Notes: generated by a model from the letters alone, not told the origin. 6,659 nucleotides of DNA from Clostridiaceae bacterium (GCA_012513545.1 JAAZCB010001358.1:1-6659); one strand, 5' to 3'; positions 1 to 5,734 are shown, counted from the stretch's first letter. A program made the numbers and translations.

Positions 1-2
1 AA

Positions 3-47
3 ATTGATGAATCTGCACTAGGGAGCATGTTTAAAGCCTCAAAATAA
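3..47 (+). CDS. Possible 3' end of an upstream gene (C-terminal 14 codons only)
   Basis: Reading from base 3 gives an open stretch ending IDESALGSMFKASK and a TAA stop at 45-47. A strong terminator starts 21 bases later, which is where one would expect the end of a transcription unit. The other two forward frames stop at bases 5-7 and 19-21, so this frame is the best candidate. Fourteen residues are too few to identify a family. In other Firmicutes trmD often lies upstream of rplS, but this tail does not look recognisably like TrmD and I do not assign it. It could also be non-coding. Confidence 0.35.
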   Translation: MDESALGSMFKASK

Positions 48-67
48 TAATGTTTCAGTGTAAGGAA

Positions 68-112
68 CACTAAAAAACGCTGCAAGTCAATGACTTCCGG
101 CGTTTTTTAGTG
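68..112 (+). terminator. Strong, probably bidirectional Rho-independent terminator
   Basis: CACTAAAAAACGC (68-80) is the exact reverse complement of GCGTTTTTTAGTG (100-112), a 13-bp stem. The 19-base loop can form a small inner stem (AAGT 84-87 with ACTT 93-96). The run of six A on one arm and six T on the other lets a core AACGC/GCGTT hairpin be followed by a U tract on either strand, so it could stop transcription from both directions. It separates whatever lies upstream from the cellulase region. Confidence 0.85.
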
Positions 113-177
113 CCAATTCCCGGAGGAAAATCCGGCAAAAAGAGAGGAACTCGATGTCCCGAAGTTTTTTTCTTTTT
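113..177 (+). other. Structured non-coding stretch ending in a T tract
   Basis: Just after the terminator there is a small hairpin, CCGGA (120-124) with TCCGG (131-135) and loop GGAAAA. Next is a weaker one, GGAAC (146-150) with GTCCC (156-160), which has one mismatch on the plus strand but is fully paired with one G-U on the minus strand. Bases 165-177 are seven T, one C and five T. ACTTC-(C)-GG at 93-100 can also pair with CCGAAGT at 159-165, ending exactly at the T tract. That pairing is incompatible with the terminator at 68-112. It matches no riboswitch or RNA class I recognise. It may be a second terminator, a remnant, or a small RNA end. Confidence 0.35.
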
Positions 178-317
178 GGAGAGTATTTAAAGTCGGATAT
201 ATGATTAGATATATGGTTTATTTGCGAGTCTATAATAATTTTACTGGGATATGTTGCCTTAAACACTTATTTATCTTATACTTAAAGTAAACAATAAAAT
301 ATATATGATAAATTATC

Positions 318-410
318 AAAACCAGCACAAATACAGCATATTACATATTTTGCATTTAATTGTTATACGTTATGTTAAGCAACAATTTCTCTAATAATAA
401 AACCAGCACA
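318..410 (+). repeat. Exact 12-base direct repeat upstream of the cellulase
   Basis: AAAACCAGCACA occurs at 318-329 and again at 399-410, 81 bases start to start, in otherwise AT-rich DNA; the flanks are not clearly repeated. An A-rich stretch followed by ACC loosely resembles the -35 elements reported for SigI-type sigma factors that control cellulosome genes in C. thermocellum. After the second copy, a CG-containing sequence (ACGCAAA, 424-430) lies about 18 bases downstream, where a SigI -10 might sit. The first copy has no such partner. These may instead be activator or repressor sites; function is inferred only from position. Confidence 0.4.
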
Positions 411-481
411 GCAATTTATCACCACGCAAATAATTCAGAACTTAATTATTAATTTGCTTTGTTATTGAAGACTGCCCTGTT

Positions 482-523
482 TTGACTTGATTCAGGAAAA
501 TTATGGTTAAATTATAGTATAAA
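482..523 (+). promoter_or_regulatory. Candidate promoter region for the cellulase
   Basis: TTGACT at 482-487 is a good -35-like hexamer. Possible -10 elements are TTAAAT (507-512, 19-base spacing) and TATAAA (518-523, a better hexamer but 30 bases away), so no pair has both good sequence and good spacing. The AGGGGAG ribosome binding site follows at 537-543. A start here would leave a very short leader. The repeat-containing DNA upstream could then act as a control region, or the real start could lie further upstream, for instance at a non-SigA promoter. Confidence 0.3.
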
Positions 524-552
524 ATAAATTTTTATCAGGGGAGCGTAATTTT

Positions 553-3414
553 ATGTTAAACAAAAAAAACTTCTCGGGAAAGATTAAATCCCTCATTACT
601 GTCGTTTGCTTGATTGTTGCTGCATTCAGAGTTCCAGTGGCAGTCAGTGCCGAACCTGAGTACAATTTTGCAAAAGCACTCCAGCTTTCACTTTATTTTT
701 ATGATGCAAACAAATGTGGTGAAGGGATAACAGGAGGGCGTCTTGAATGGCGCGGAGATTGCCACTTAGAGGACAGGGAAATCGAGTTGATCCCAATGAC
801 TGAAAAGTATAGGGGGACTAACCTGTCGCAAAGCTTTATTAACAAATATAAGAGTATACTTGACCCGGATGGTAACGGCACAATGGATTTAAGCGGAGGT
901 ATGCATGATGCAGGTGATCATGTAAAATTCGGACTTCCTCAGGCATATGCAGCATCTACGGTAGGCTGGGGTTTTTATGAGTTTCCGGATGCGTATGAAA
1001 GTATTTGTGAAGGAGAACACATAAGAGATATCCTGAGGTGGTTTAATGACTACTTCCTAAGGTCTACCTTTATGGATGAAAAAGGTGAGGTTGTTGCTTT
1101 TTGCTATCAGGTTGGAGAAGGTGATATTGACCACGATTGGTGGAATCCGCCTGAACTGCAGGTATACACTATGATTGAGGATTTTGAAAGACCTGCATAC
1201 TTTGCAACATCTGAAACACCTGCAAGTGACCAGTGTGCCGGTGCGGCAGCATCACTGGCAATAAATTACCTGAACTTTAAGGACGAGGACCCCGTTTATG
1301 CAAAAAAGTGCCTTGATACTGCAATAGCACTTTATGAGTTTGCAAGAAAATACAGAGGGCTTGGGTATGCGGGCACCTTTTATATGTCCTCATATGATTT
1401 TGATGAGATGTCCTGGGCGGCTGTATGGCTAAATATTGCAACAGGAAAAGAAGAATACATTGATCATATAGTTGAAACAGATGCAAGTGGTAATTATACG
1501 GGTTATATGCAGAGGATCATTGTAGATACGGGTAATGACTGGCAGAACATATGGACCCATTGCTGGGACACTGTTTGGGGTGGAGTTTTTGCAAAGCTTG
1601 CACCTATAACCGATACTGAAAGAGACTGGTATATATTCAGATGGAATCTTGAATACTGGTCAGGAATTACTCATGAGAATCCAAAGGACACCAATTTTCT
1701 TGCAAAGACTCCAGCGGGCTTCAGTATGCTGAATTCATACGGATCTGCAAGGTATAATACGGCTGCACAGTTATGTGCACTGGTTTACAAAAAGAGCAAG
1801 GGGGACAGCAAGTTTGCTGATTGGGCAAAGGGACAAATGGAATATATAATGGGCAATAATCCGATGAAAAGGGCTTATATAGTAGGTTATTCGGAAAATG
1901 CAGCATCGCATCCTCACCACCGTGCATCTCATGGGTCTAAAACACTTAGCATGGATGATCCGGTCGATCAGGTACATACCTTATGGGGGGCTCTGGTTGG
2001 GGGACCTGATGCGGAAGACTTCCACAAGGATGTTACGTCAGACTACATATATAATGAAGTTGCTATAGACTATAATGCCGCATTTGTGGGGGCATGTGCC
2101 GGACTTTACACCTATTATGGCCAGGGACACAAGCCTGTAGCAAATTTTCCTCCAAAGGAACCACCGATAGATGAATTTTTTATAGAGGCCAAGGTGGAGC
2201 AGGAAAATAGCGAGAGGACTCAGGTTACAATACGCATACACAATGAAACCGCTTATCCTCCACACTATGAGACAGGCATGATGGCGCGCTATTATTTCAA
2301 TATAAGTGAACTTTTAGCTGCAGGTCAGTCTGACAAAGATGTCATAATGGAACTATATTATGATGAAAATGGAAAACGGTTTGACGGTCCGGCAAAGTAT
2401 TCAGGGCCAATAAAGTATGATGACAATGGAACATATTATGTTGAATTCGACTGGTCAGGCAAGCAAATATATTCTTCCCGTGAAATTCAATTTGCTCTTG
2501 TAGCAGCTCAGGACTCAAATTTCAAGAGTAACTGGAAGCCTGAAAATGACTACAGCAGGGAAGGGCTCGGCGAGAAATACTCAATAACAAAAAAGGTTCC
2601 GCTATATGTTAAAGGCGTAAGGGTGTTTGGCGAAGAGCCTGTAAAAATATCTGCATCACCTACACCGACAAGAGATACTGATGCTACCATGCCGCCTGCA
2701 CCTACCGATAATATTTCGCTGAAAGTTTTATATAAATGTGTAACCCTTGATGAATCAACTAGGGATATCAGAACTGTTTTAAAAATTCAGAATGATGGAA
2801 CGAAACCTGTTGATCTTTCAGATGTAAAAGTACAATACTGGTATACTGCCGATTCAGTCAAGGCACCTGTTTTTTCCTGTGATTTTGCACATGTTGATGA
2901 AAAAAATGTAACTGGTAATTTTATTAAACCGGAAGCTACAGCTGCAAGCGCAGATACTTATCTTCAGATTGGGTTTGCAAGTGACGCAGGTGTTCTTGGT
3001 GCAGGGGCCAATACAGGTGAAATCATTATAAGGATTGCTACCGATGAAGATGCAGCCTTCAACCAGAAAAATGACTACTCCTGCAATACTTTGGCAAAGG
3101 ACTTTGTTGAGAATCAAAATATTACAGTTACATACAAGTCTGTTAAGGTTTACGGAAATGCGCCTGTTCCCTTTGCAACCTCGCCCACACCTCCTAAAGT
3201 CAGATATGGTGATTTGAATGGTGACGGCAAAGTAAATTCTACAGATTTGTCTTTAATGAAAAGATATATTCTTGAGATAGTAGAAGAATTAAGTGTTCCG
3301 GTTGAGGCAGCGGATTTAAATGGAAGCGGTTCTGTAAATTCAACAGATTACTCAATATTGAAGAGATATGTGCTGCAATTAATAGATGATTTTCCTGTTA
3401 ATGAAAAAAAGTAA
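553..3414 (+). CDS. Cellulosomal family 9 cellulase: GH9-CBM3c-CBM3-dockerin I
   Basis: Secreted beta-1,4-glucanase (953 residues) that cleaves cellulose with inversion. The start is supported by AGGGGAG nine bases upstream and by an immediate signal peptide: Lys-rich N-end, hydrophobic 14-31, likely cut after VSA33. GH9 spans about 36-525: DAGDHVKFG at 119-127 supplies the Asp pair (D119, D122); HPHHR at 453-457 is the conserved His/Arg motif; the general acid is probably E502 in NEVAIDYNAAF. A CBM3c follows at about 540-695; in this GH9 class it packs on the catalytic domain and gives processive endoglucanase activity. A Pro/Thr linker (700-720) leads to a second CBM3 (721-872) with a degraded planar strip, then a short linker and a type I dockerin (886-948), which anchors the enzyme to a scaffoldin cohesin. 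The architecture resembles C. thermocellum Cel9V/Cel9U-type enzymes. Unusually, about 40 residues lie between WRGD (66-69) and the catalytic motif. No frameshift or truncation is visible. Confidence 0.95.
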   Translation: MLNKKNFSGKIKSLITVVCLIVAAFRVPVAVSAEPEYNFAKALQLSLYFYDANKCGEGITGGRLEWRGDCHLEDREIELIPMTEKYRGTNLSQSFINKYKSILDPDGNGTMDLSGGMHDAGDHVKFGLPQAYAASTVGWGFYEFPDAYESICEGEHIRDILRWFNDYFLRSTFMDEKGEVVAFCYQVGEGDIDHDWWNPPELQVYTMIEDFERPAYFATSETPASDQCAGAAASLAINYLNFKDEDPVYAKKCLDTAIALYEFARKYRGLGYAGTFYMSSYDFDEMSWAAVWLNIATGKEEYIDHIVETDASGNYTGYMQRIIVDTGNDWQNIWTHCWDTVWGGVFAKLAPITDTERDWYIFRWNLEYWSGITHENPKDTNFLAKTPAGFSMLNSYGSARYNTAAQLCALVYKKSKGDSKFADWAKGQMEYIMGNNPMKRAYIVGYSENAASHPHHRASHGSKTLSMDDPVDQVHTLWGALVGGPDAEDFHKDVTSDYIYNEVAIDYNAAFVGACAGLYTYYGQGHKPVANFPPKEPPIDEFFIEAKVEQENSERTQVTIRIHNETAYPPHYETGMMARYYFNISELLAAGQSDKDVIMELYYDENGKRFDGPAKYSGPIKYDDNGTYYVEFDWSGKQIYSSREIQFALVAAQDSNFKSNWKPENDYSREGLGEKYSITKKVPLYVKGVRVFGEEPVKISASPTPTRDTDATMPPAPTDNISLKVLYKCVTLDESTRDIRTVLKIQNDGTKPVDLSDVKVQYWYTADSVKAPVFSCDFAHVDEKNVTGNFIKPEATAASADTYLQIGFASDAGVLGAGANTGEIIIRIATDEDAAFNQKNDYSCNTLAKDFVENQNITVTYKSVKVYGNAPVPFATSPTPPKVRYGDLNGDGKVNSTDLSLMKRYILEIVEELSVPVEAADLNGSGSVNSTDYSILKRYVLQLIDDFPVNEKK
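3211..3366 (+). repeat. Dockerin duplicated calcium-binding repeats
   Basis: Two in-frame copies encode D887-R904 (3211-3264) and D921-R938 (3313-3366). Each is an F-hand-type loop with ligands at positions 1, 3, 5, 9 and 12: D887, N889, D891, N895, D898 in the first, and D921, N923, S925, N929, D932 in the second. Position 5 of the second loop is Ser instead of Asp. Positions 10-11 are Ser-Thr and 17-18 are Lys-Arg in both copies, so the surface is nearly two-fold symmetric. In known type I dockerins this symmetry allows cohesin binding in two opposite orientations. Confidence 0.9.
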
Positions 3415-3429
3415 ACAGAAATTATTAAT

Positions 3430-3455
3430 AACATTTTAATATTTAACAAAATGTT
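3430..3455. repeat. Inverted repeat overlapping the rplS promoter -35
   Basis: AACATTTT (3430-3437) and AAAATGTT (3448-3455) are exact reverse complements around a 10-base AT-rich spacer, 15 bases after the cellulase stop codon. The right arm runs into the TTTACA -35 box of rplS. The stem is weak (one G-C pair) and is not followed by a T tract, so it is a poor terminator. It could be a weak operator or an AT-rich coincidence. Confidence 0.3.
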
Positions 3456-3482
3456 TACAAAACAAGTATCCTGTGATATAAT
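3454..3482 (+). promoter_or_regulatory. Strong SigA promoter for rplS
   Basis: TTTACA (3454-3459) is separated by exactly 17 bases from a perfect TATAAT (3477-3482), which is preceded by TGA, giving an extended -10. It is the best promoter match in the window, fitting a highly expressed ribosomal protein gene. Transcription would start around 3487-3491, leaving a leader of about 150 bases. The promoter gives rplS expression independent of the upstream cellulase. Confidence 0.85.
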
Positions 3483-3487
3483 CTTAG

Positions 3488-3640
3488 CTTGTGGAATACG
3501 GACGGTCCGCTGTTAGTGTTATATAAAATAATTCAGCATTTAAAGACTTGCTTTTGGTCTTGTTTTCCTTAATAACCAGGAAGAGAAGGTGCGATTATTT
3601 TTGTACAACAAGAACGTCTATGCAGGAGGGAGGAAGAAAA
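3488..3640 (+). promoter_or_regulatory. Structured rplS 5' leader, candidate L19 autoregulatory leader
   Basis: About 150 untranslated bases separate the promoter from the GTG start of rplS. Visible elements are the GC-rich GGACGGTCCGC (3500-3510), GCTG (3509-3512) pairing with CAGC (3534-3537), AAGAC (3543-3547) with GTCTT (3557-3561), and TTCCT (3565-3569) with AGGAA (3578-3582). TCTTGTT (3558-3564) can also pair with AACAAGA (3607-3613), which excludes the AAGAC/GTCTT hairpin. Low-GC Gram-positive bacteria are known to have an L19 leader motif (Rfam L19_leader) that binds L19 to control its own synthesis. Position and structure fit, but I cannot confirm a family match. The leader has no clear terminator, so control would more likely act on translation. 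Confidence 0.55.
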
Positions 3641-3994
3641 GTGAATATTATTAAAGCTATCGAGCAGGAACAGTTAAAAACTGATTTACCAAAGTTCGAA
3701 ATAGGAGACTTTGTAAAGGTTCATGTTAAGGTAAAAGAAGGTAACAGGGAAAGAATTCAGGTATTCGAGGGAACTATTATAGGAATTAAAGGTTCCGGAC
3801 TGAAGGAAACATTTTCTGTAAGAAGGATATCTTACGGAGTAGGTGTTGAAAGAATTTTCCCGGTACACTCTCCTAAAATCGATCATATCGAAATTGTAAG
3901 AAGAGGTAAGGTTAGAAGAGCAAAGCTTTATTATCTGCGTGACAGAGTGGGTAAAGCTGCAAAAGTTAAAACCAGATTGAATAAACAAGCATAA
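3641..3994 (+). CDS. rplS: 50S ribosomal protein L19
   Basis: Protein of 117 residues that binds 23S rRNA at the 30S-50S interface. The start is GTG at 3641, with AGGAGGGAGG at 3624-3633 just upstream. The resulting N-terminus, (M)[12 protein letters not shown], matches the family start MNxIxxLEQEQLK, so the longer open frame back to 3548 is leader RNA, not protein. Recognisable family blocks are [40 protein letters not shown] and [28 protein letters not shown] sequence near the end. The length is normal. It has its own promoter, a long leader and a terminator directly after, so it may be transcribed largely as a single gene, with read-through or a new start feeding lepB. Confidence 0.97.
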   Translation: MNIIKAIEQEQLKTDLPKFEIGDFVKVHVKVKEGNRERIQVFEGTIIGIKGSGLKETFSVRRISYGVGVERIFPVHSPKIDHIEIVRRGKVRRAKLYYLRDRVGKAAKVKTRLNKQA

Positions 3995-4003
3995 AGTATA
4001 AAG

Positions 4004-4056
4004 CATAACAAAAGGGACTTTGAGTGTCCCTTTTGTTATGTCTTTTCTAAAAAGAC
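4004..4056 (+). terminator. Rho-independent terminator after rplS
   Basis: CATAACAAAAGGGAC (4004-4018) and GTCCCTTTTGTTATG (4026-4040) form a perfect 15-bp stem with a 7-base loop, nine bases after the rplS stop codon, followed by TCTTTTCT. A second short hairpin, GTCTTTT (4040-4046) with AAAAGAC (4050-4056) and loop CTA, abuts the first and shares its last base. The pair may improve termination, or allow some minus-strand termination because the arms are A/T rich on both sides. Confidence 0.9.
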
Positions 4057-4062
4057 AAAGAA

Positions 4063-4071
4063 TGATATAAT
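4063..4071 (+). promoter_or_regulatory. Extended -10 promoter candidate for lepB-rbgA-rnhB
   Basis: TGATATAAT at 4063-4071 is a perfect -10 hexamer with the TGn extension, identical over nine bases to the rplS -10 region. The region 17 bases upstream (TTTTCT, 4043-4048) is a poor -35, which an extended -10 can tolerate. It lies directly after the rplS terminator and 51 bases before the lepB start, where a promoter for the downstream genes is expected. The weaker -35 suggests lower expression than rplS. Confidence 0.6.
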
Positions 4072-4122
4072 TGATTTAGTATTAATAAAATTAGATTGCT
4101 TTAATTTAAGGGTTGCACAGTT

Positions 4123-4803
4123 ATGGAATATAAAGATAATTCTAAGTATACAGATATAAAAAGTGAGCAGGAATTGAAAAAAAAGTTTGGTAGCGGATTT
4201 GAAGTTGATAAGCCAAATTACTTATCGGCAATAATGGTATGGGCTTTAGTTATCGTACTGTCGGTTGTAATTGCACTTATACTAAGAGCTTATGTTTTTG
4301 AATGGGTTATAGTTGATGGGCAATCTATGGAAAACACATTATATAACAGACAGGTATTATTTATAAATAAGCTTGAATATAAATATTCATCCCCTGAAAG
4401 AGGGGATATAGTAATCATTCAGATAAAGGAAGGCAATTGGGATTACTTCCCGTTTATTAGAAGTGTTCCGGCCTTGACGTCCATCCTGCCGAGTAAGGAT
4501 GAATTAAACTATATTAAGAGAATAATAGGTCTTCCCGGAGACGTTATTGATATTAAAGACGGGTATGTACTAATTAATGATACCAAGCTTGATGAGCCAT
4601 ATATTAAGGGAGTAACTTTTGATAACGGCTGCAGTTTTCCGTTGGTTGTACCTGAGAATAGTTATTTTGTAATGGGTGATAATAGACAGTATAGCAGGGA
4701 CAGCAGGCAGGCGGAGATTGGCTTTATCCAGTTTGAAAAGCTCAAAGGTAAAGCTGTCTTAAGAATAAGGCCTTTGAAGGAATTTGGCAGTATTTATGAA
4801 TGA
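4123..4803 (+). CDS. lepB: Signal peptidase I
   Basis: Membrane-bound serine protease (226 residues) that removes signal peptides from secreted proteins on the outer face of the membrane. A hydrophilic N-terminus (1-33) precedes one transmembrane segment at about 34-55, typical of Gram-positive type I enzymes. The Ser box, VDGQSMENTL, gives the nucleophile S68; the Lys general base is K132 in YIKRIIGLPGD (130-140); the late box GDNRQYSRDSR (185-195) is the conserved GDNxxxSxDSR motif. The start ATG has AAGGG ten bases upstream, a modest ribosome site. Length is normal for the Firmicutes SipS-like group, and no second transmembrane segment is seen. It stands first in the lepB-rbgA-rnhB run, 46 bases before rbgA. 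It could process the cellulase signal peptide, as any general signal peptidase might. Confidence 0.96.
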   Translation: MEYKDNSKYTDIKSEQELKKKFGSGFEVDKPNYLSAIMVWALVIVLSVVIALILRAYVFEWVIVDGQSMENTLYNRQVLFINKLEYKYSSPERGDIVIIQIKEGNWDYFPFIRSVPALTSILPSKDELNYIKRIIGLPGDVIDIKDGYVLINDTKLDEPYIKGVTFDNGCSFPLVVPENSYFVMGDNRQYSRDSRQAEIGFIQFEKLKGKAVLRIRPLKEFGSIYE

Positions 4804-4849
4804 AAATCTGAAATAACTCTGCATAAAAGTTTTGATTTTGGAGGGAAAA

Positions 4850-5734
4850 ATGAATATTAATTGGTTTCCGGGTCATATGGCCAAGACCAGAAAAATACTT
4901 ACGGAAAACTTAAAACTGGTTGACCTTGTGATTGAGTTGCTAGACGCAAGAATACCACTTAGCAGCAAGAATCCTGATATTGACGGAATAGTTAAGAATA
5001 AGCCCAAAATTATTGTATTAAACAAGTCGGATCTGGCAGACGATAAAATATCAGAGGAATGGAGCAAATGGTATAACTCGAATGGTTATACCAATATTTT
5101 TATTGACTCCGTAAAGGGTAAGGGAGTTAAAGAGCTAAAAGCAAGAATGCGCGATATGATGAAAGAAAAGATTGAAAGAGACAGGCAGAAGGGGAGAATT
5201 TTCAGGCCTATAAAGACAATGATAGTTGGAATACCCAATGTTGGAAAGTCATCGCTGATTAACAGAATTGCAGGAAAGTCAAGCGCAGTAACAGGCGACA
5301 GGCCTGGTGTTACACGTGGTAAGCAGTGGATAAATGTAAATGATGGAATCCAGCTTCTTGATACTCCCGGCATTCTATGGCCAAAATTTGAAGACGAGAA
5401 TGTTGGAATAAATCTGGCTGTTACAGGAGCAATTAAGGATGATATATTAGACACTGTAGAGCTAGCTTCAGTAGCGCTTGAAAGGCTTGCCGACACTTAT
5501 CCTGAAAGAATTCTGGAAAGGTATAAATTAAGTTCTGTCGAAAACAGAAAGGGATATGAGCTTTTGAGTGAAGCAGGTAAAAAAAGAGGCTGTATCGTAT
5601 CGGGCGGTGAGGTTGACCTTACCAGAATATCTGCAGTAGTGCTTGATGAGGTGCGAGGCGGAAGGATTGGAAAAATATCACTTGAGAGGCCGGGAATGAG
5701 TGGAAAACCTGGAGAAACTGGTGGGGGGACATGA
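4850..5734 (+). CDS. rbgA: Ribosome biogenesis GTPase RbgA (YlqF)
   Basis: Cytoplasmic GTPase (294 residues) needed for late assembly of the 50S subunit. The start is ATG 4850, behind GGAGGG (4840-4845); it gives MNINWFPGHMAKT, the family N-terminus, with H9 at the position of the catalytic His in Bacillus RbgA. An upstream TTG at 4832 would add six residues and is not preferred. The GTPase motifs are circularly permuted, as expected: G4 NKSD (58-61) and a G5-like DSVKGKG (86-92) come before G1 GIPNVGKSS (127-135) and G3 DTPG (171-174). DTPG is followed by Ile, as in GTPases with a hydrophobic residue in place of the catalytic Gln. The C-terminal part (about 195-285) corresponds to the helical RNA-binding domain, with RGGRIGKISLE near its end. 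The last dozen residues are Gly-rich and poorly conserved. The stop overlaps rnhB in ATGA, suggesting translational coupling. Confidence 0.96.
   Translation: MNINWFPGHMAKTRKILTENLKLVDLVIELLDARIPLSSKNPDIDGIVKNKPKIIVLNKSDLADDKISEEWSKWYNSNGYTNIFIDSVKGKGVKELKARMRDMMKEKIERDRQKGRIFRPIKTMIVGIPNVGKSSLINRIAGKSSAVTGDRPGVTRGKQWINVNDGIQLLDTPGILWPKFEDENVGINLAVTGAIKDDILDTVELASVALERLADTYPERILERYKLSSVENRKGYELLSEAGKKRGCIVSGGEVDLTRISAVVLDEVRGGRIGKISLERPGMSGKPGETGGGT

Larger units (their letters stand above)
48..552. other. 505-base intergenic region upstream of the cellulase
   Basis: No convincing coding sequence on either strand. It holds, in order: the terminator (68-112); the structured T-tract stretch (113-177); an 8-base direct repeat GATATATG (196-203 and 208-215); a perfect TATAAT hexamer (231-236) with no good -35 element; an exact 12-base repeat AAAACCAGCACA (318-329 and 399-410); inverted repeats AATTGTT/AACAATT (358-364 and 381-387) and AATAATT/AATTATT (429-435 and 444-450); a candidate promoter near 482-523; and the cellulase ribosome binding site AGGGGAG (537-543). 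The length and AT-richness suit a regulated promoter region with a possible long 5' leader, but no operator is proven. Confidence 0.6.

Noticed and set aside
231..236. Perfect TATAAT hexamer as the main cellulase promoter
   Set aside because: No acceptable -35 lies 16-18 bases upstream, there is no TGn extension, and in AT-rich DNA the hexamer alone is weak evidence; it is kept only as part of the intergenic description.
178..552. CRISPR array, tRNA or insertion sequence in the intergenic region
   Set aside because: The repeats are only 8-12 bases, occur twice, and lack regular spacing; no cloverleaf or transposase trace is visible on either strand.
699..3117. Several minus-strand open frames of 60-87 codons across the cellulase
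   Set aside because: All lie opposite a clear 953-residue coding frame, show no recognisable protein features, and have no convincing ribosome sites.
3035..3217. Plus-strand 60-codon frame inside the cellulase 3' half
   Set aside because: It is out of frame with the well-supported CBM3-dockerin reading and has low-complexity, unconvincing sequence.
3548..3640. N-terminal extension of rplS by 31 residues
   Set aside because: The extended reading starts inside the structured leader, gives a sequence unlike any L19, and bypasses the AGGAGGGAGG site and the family N-terminus that begins at GTG 3641.
3686..4006. Minus-strand 106-codon frame over rplS
   Set aside because: It is the shadow of a universally conserved ribosomal protein gene; the composition and lack of a start context argue against it.
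4832..4849. TTG start for rbgA six codons upstream
   Set aside because: It would place the GGAGGG ribosome site inside the coding region. MNINWFPGHMAKT from ATG 4850 matches the family start, with the catalytic His at position 9.
4873..5496. Minus-strand frames over rbgA (64 and 136 codons)
   Set aside because: Both are antisense to conserved GTPase motifs, and their Ser/Ile-rich sequence is typical of reversed coding DNA.
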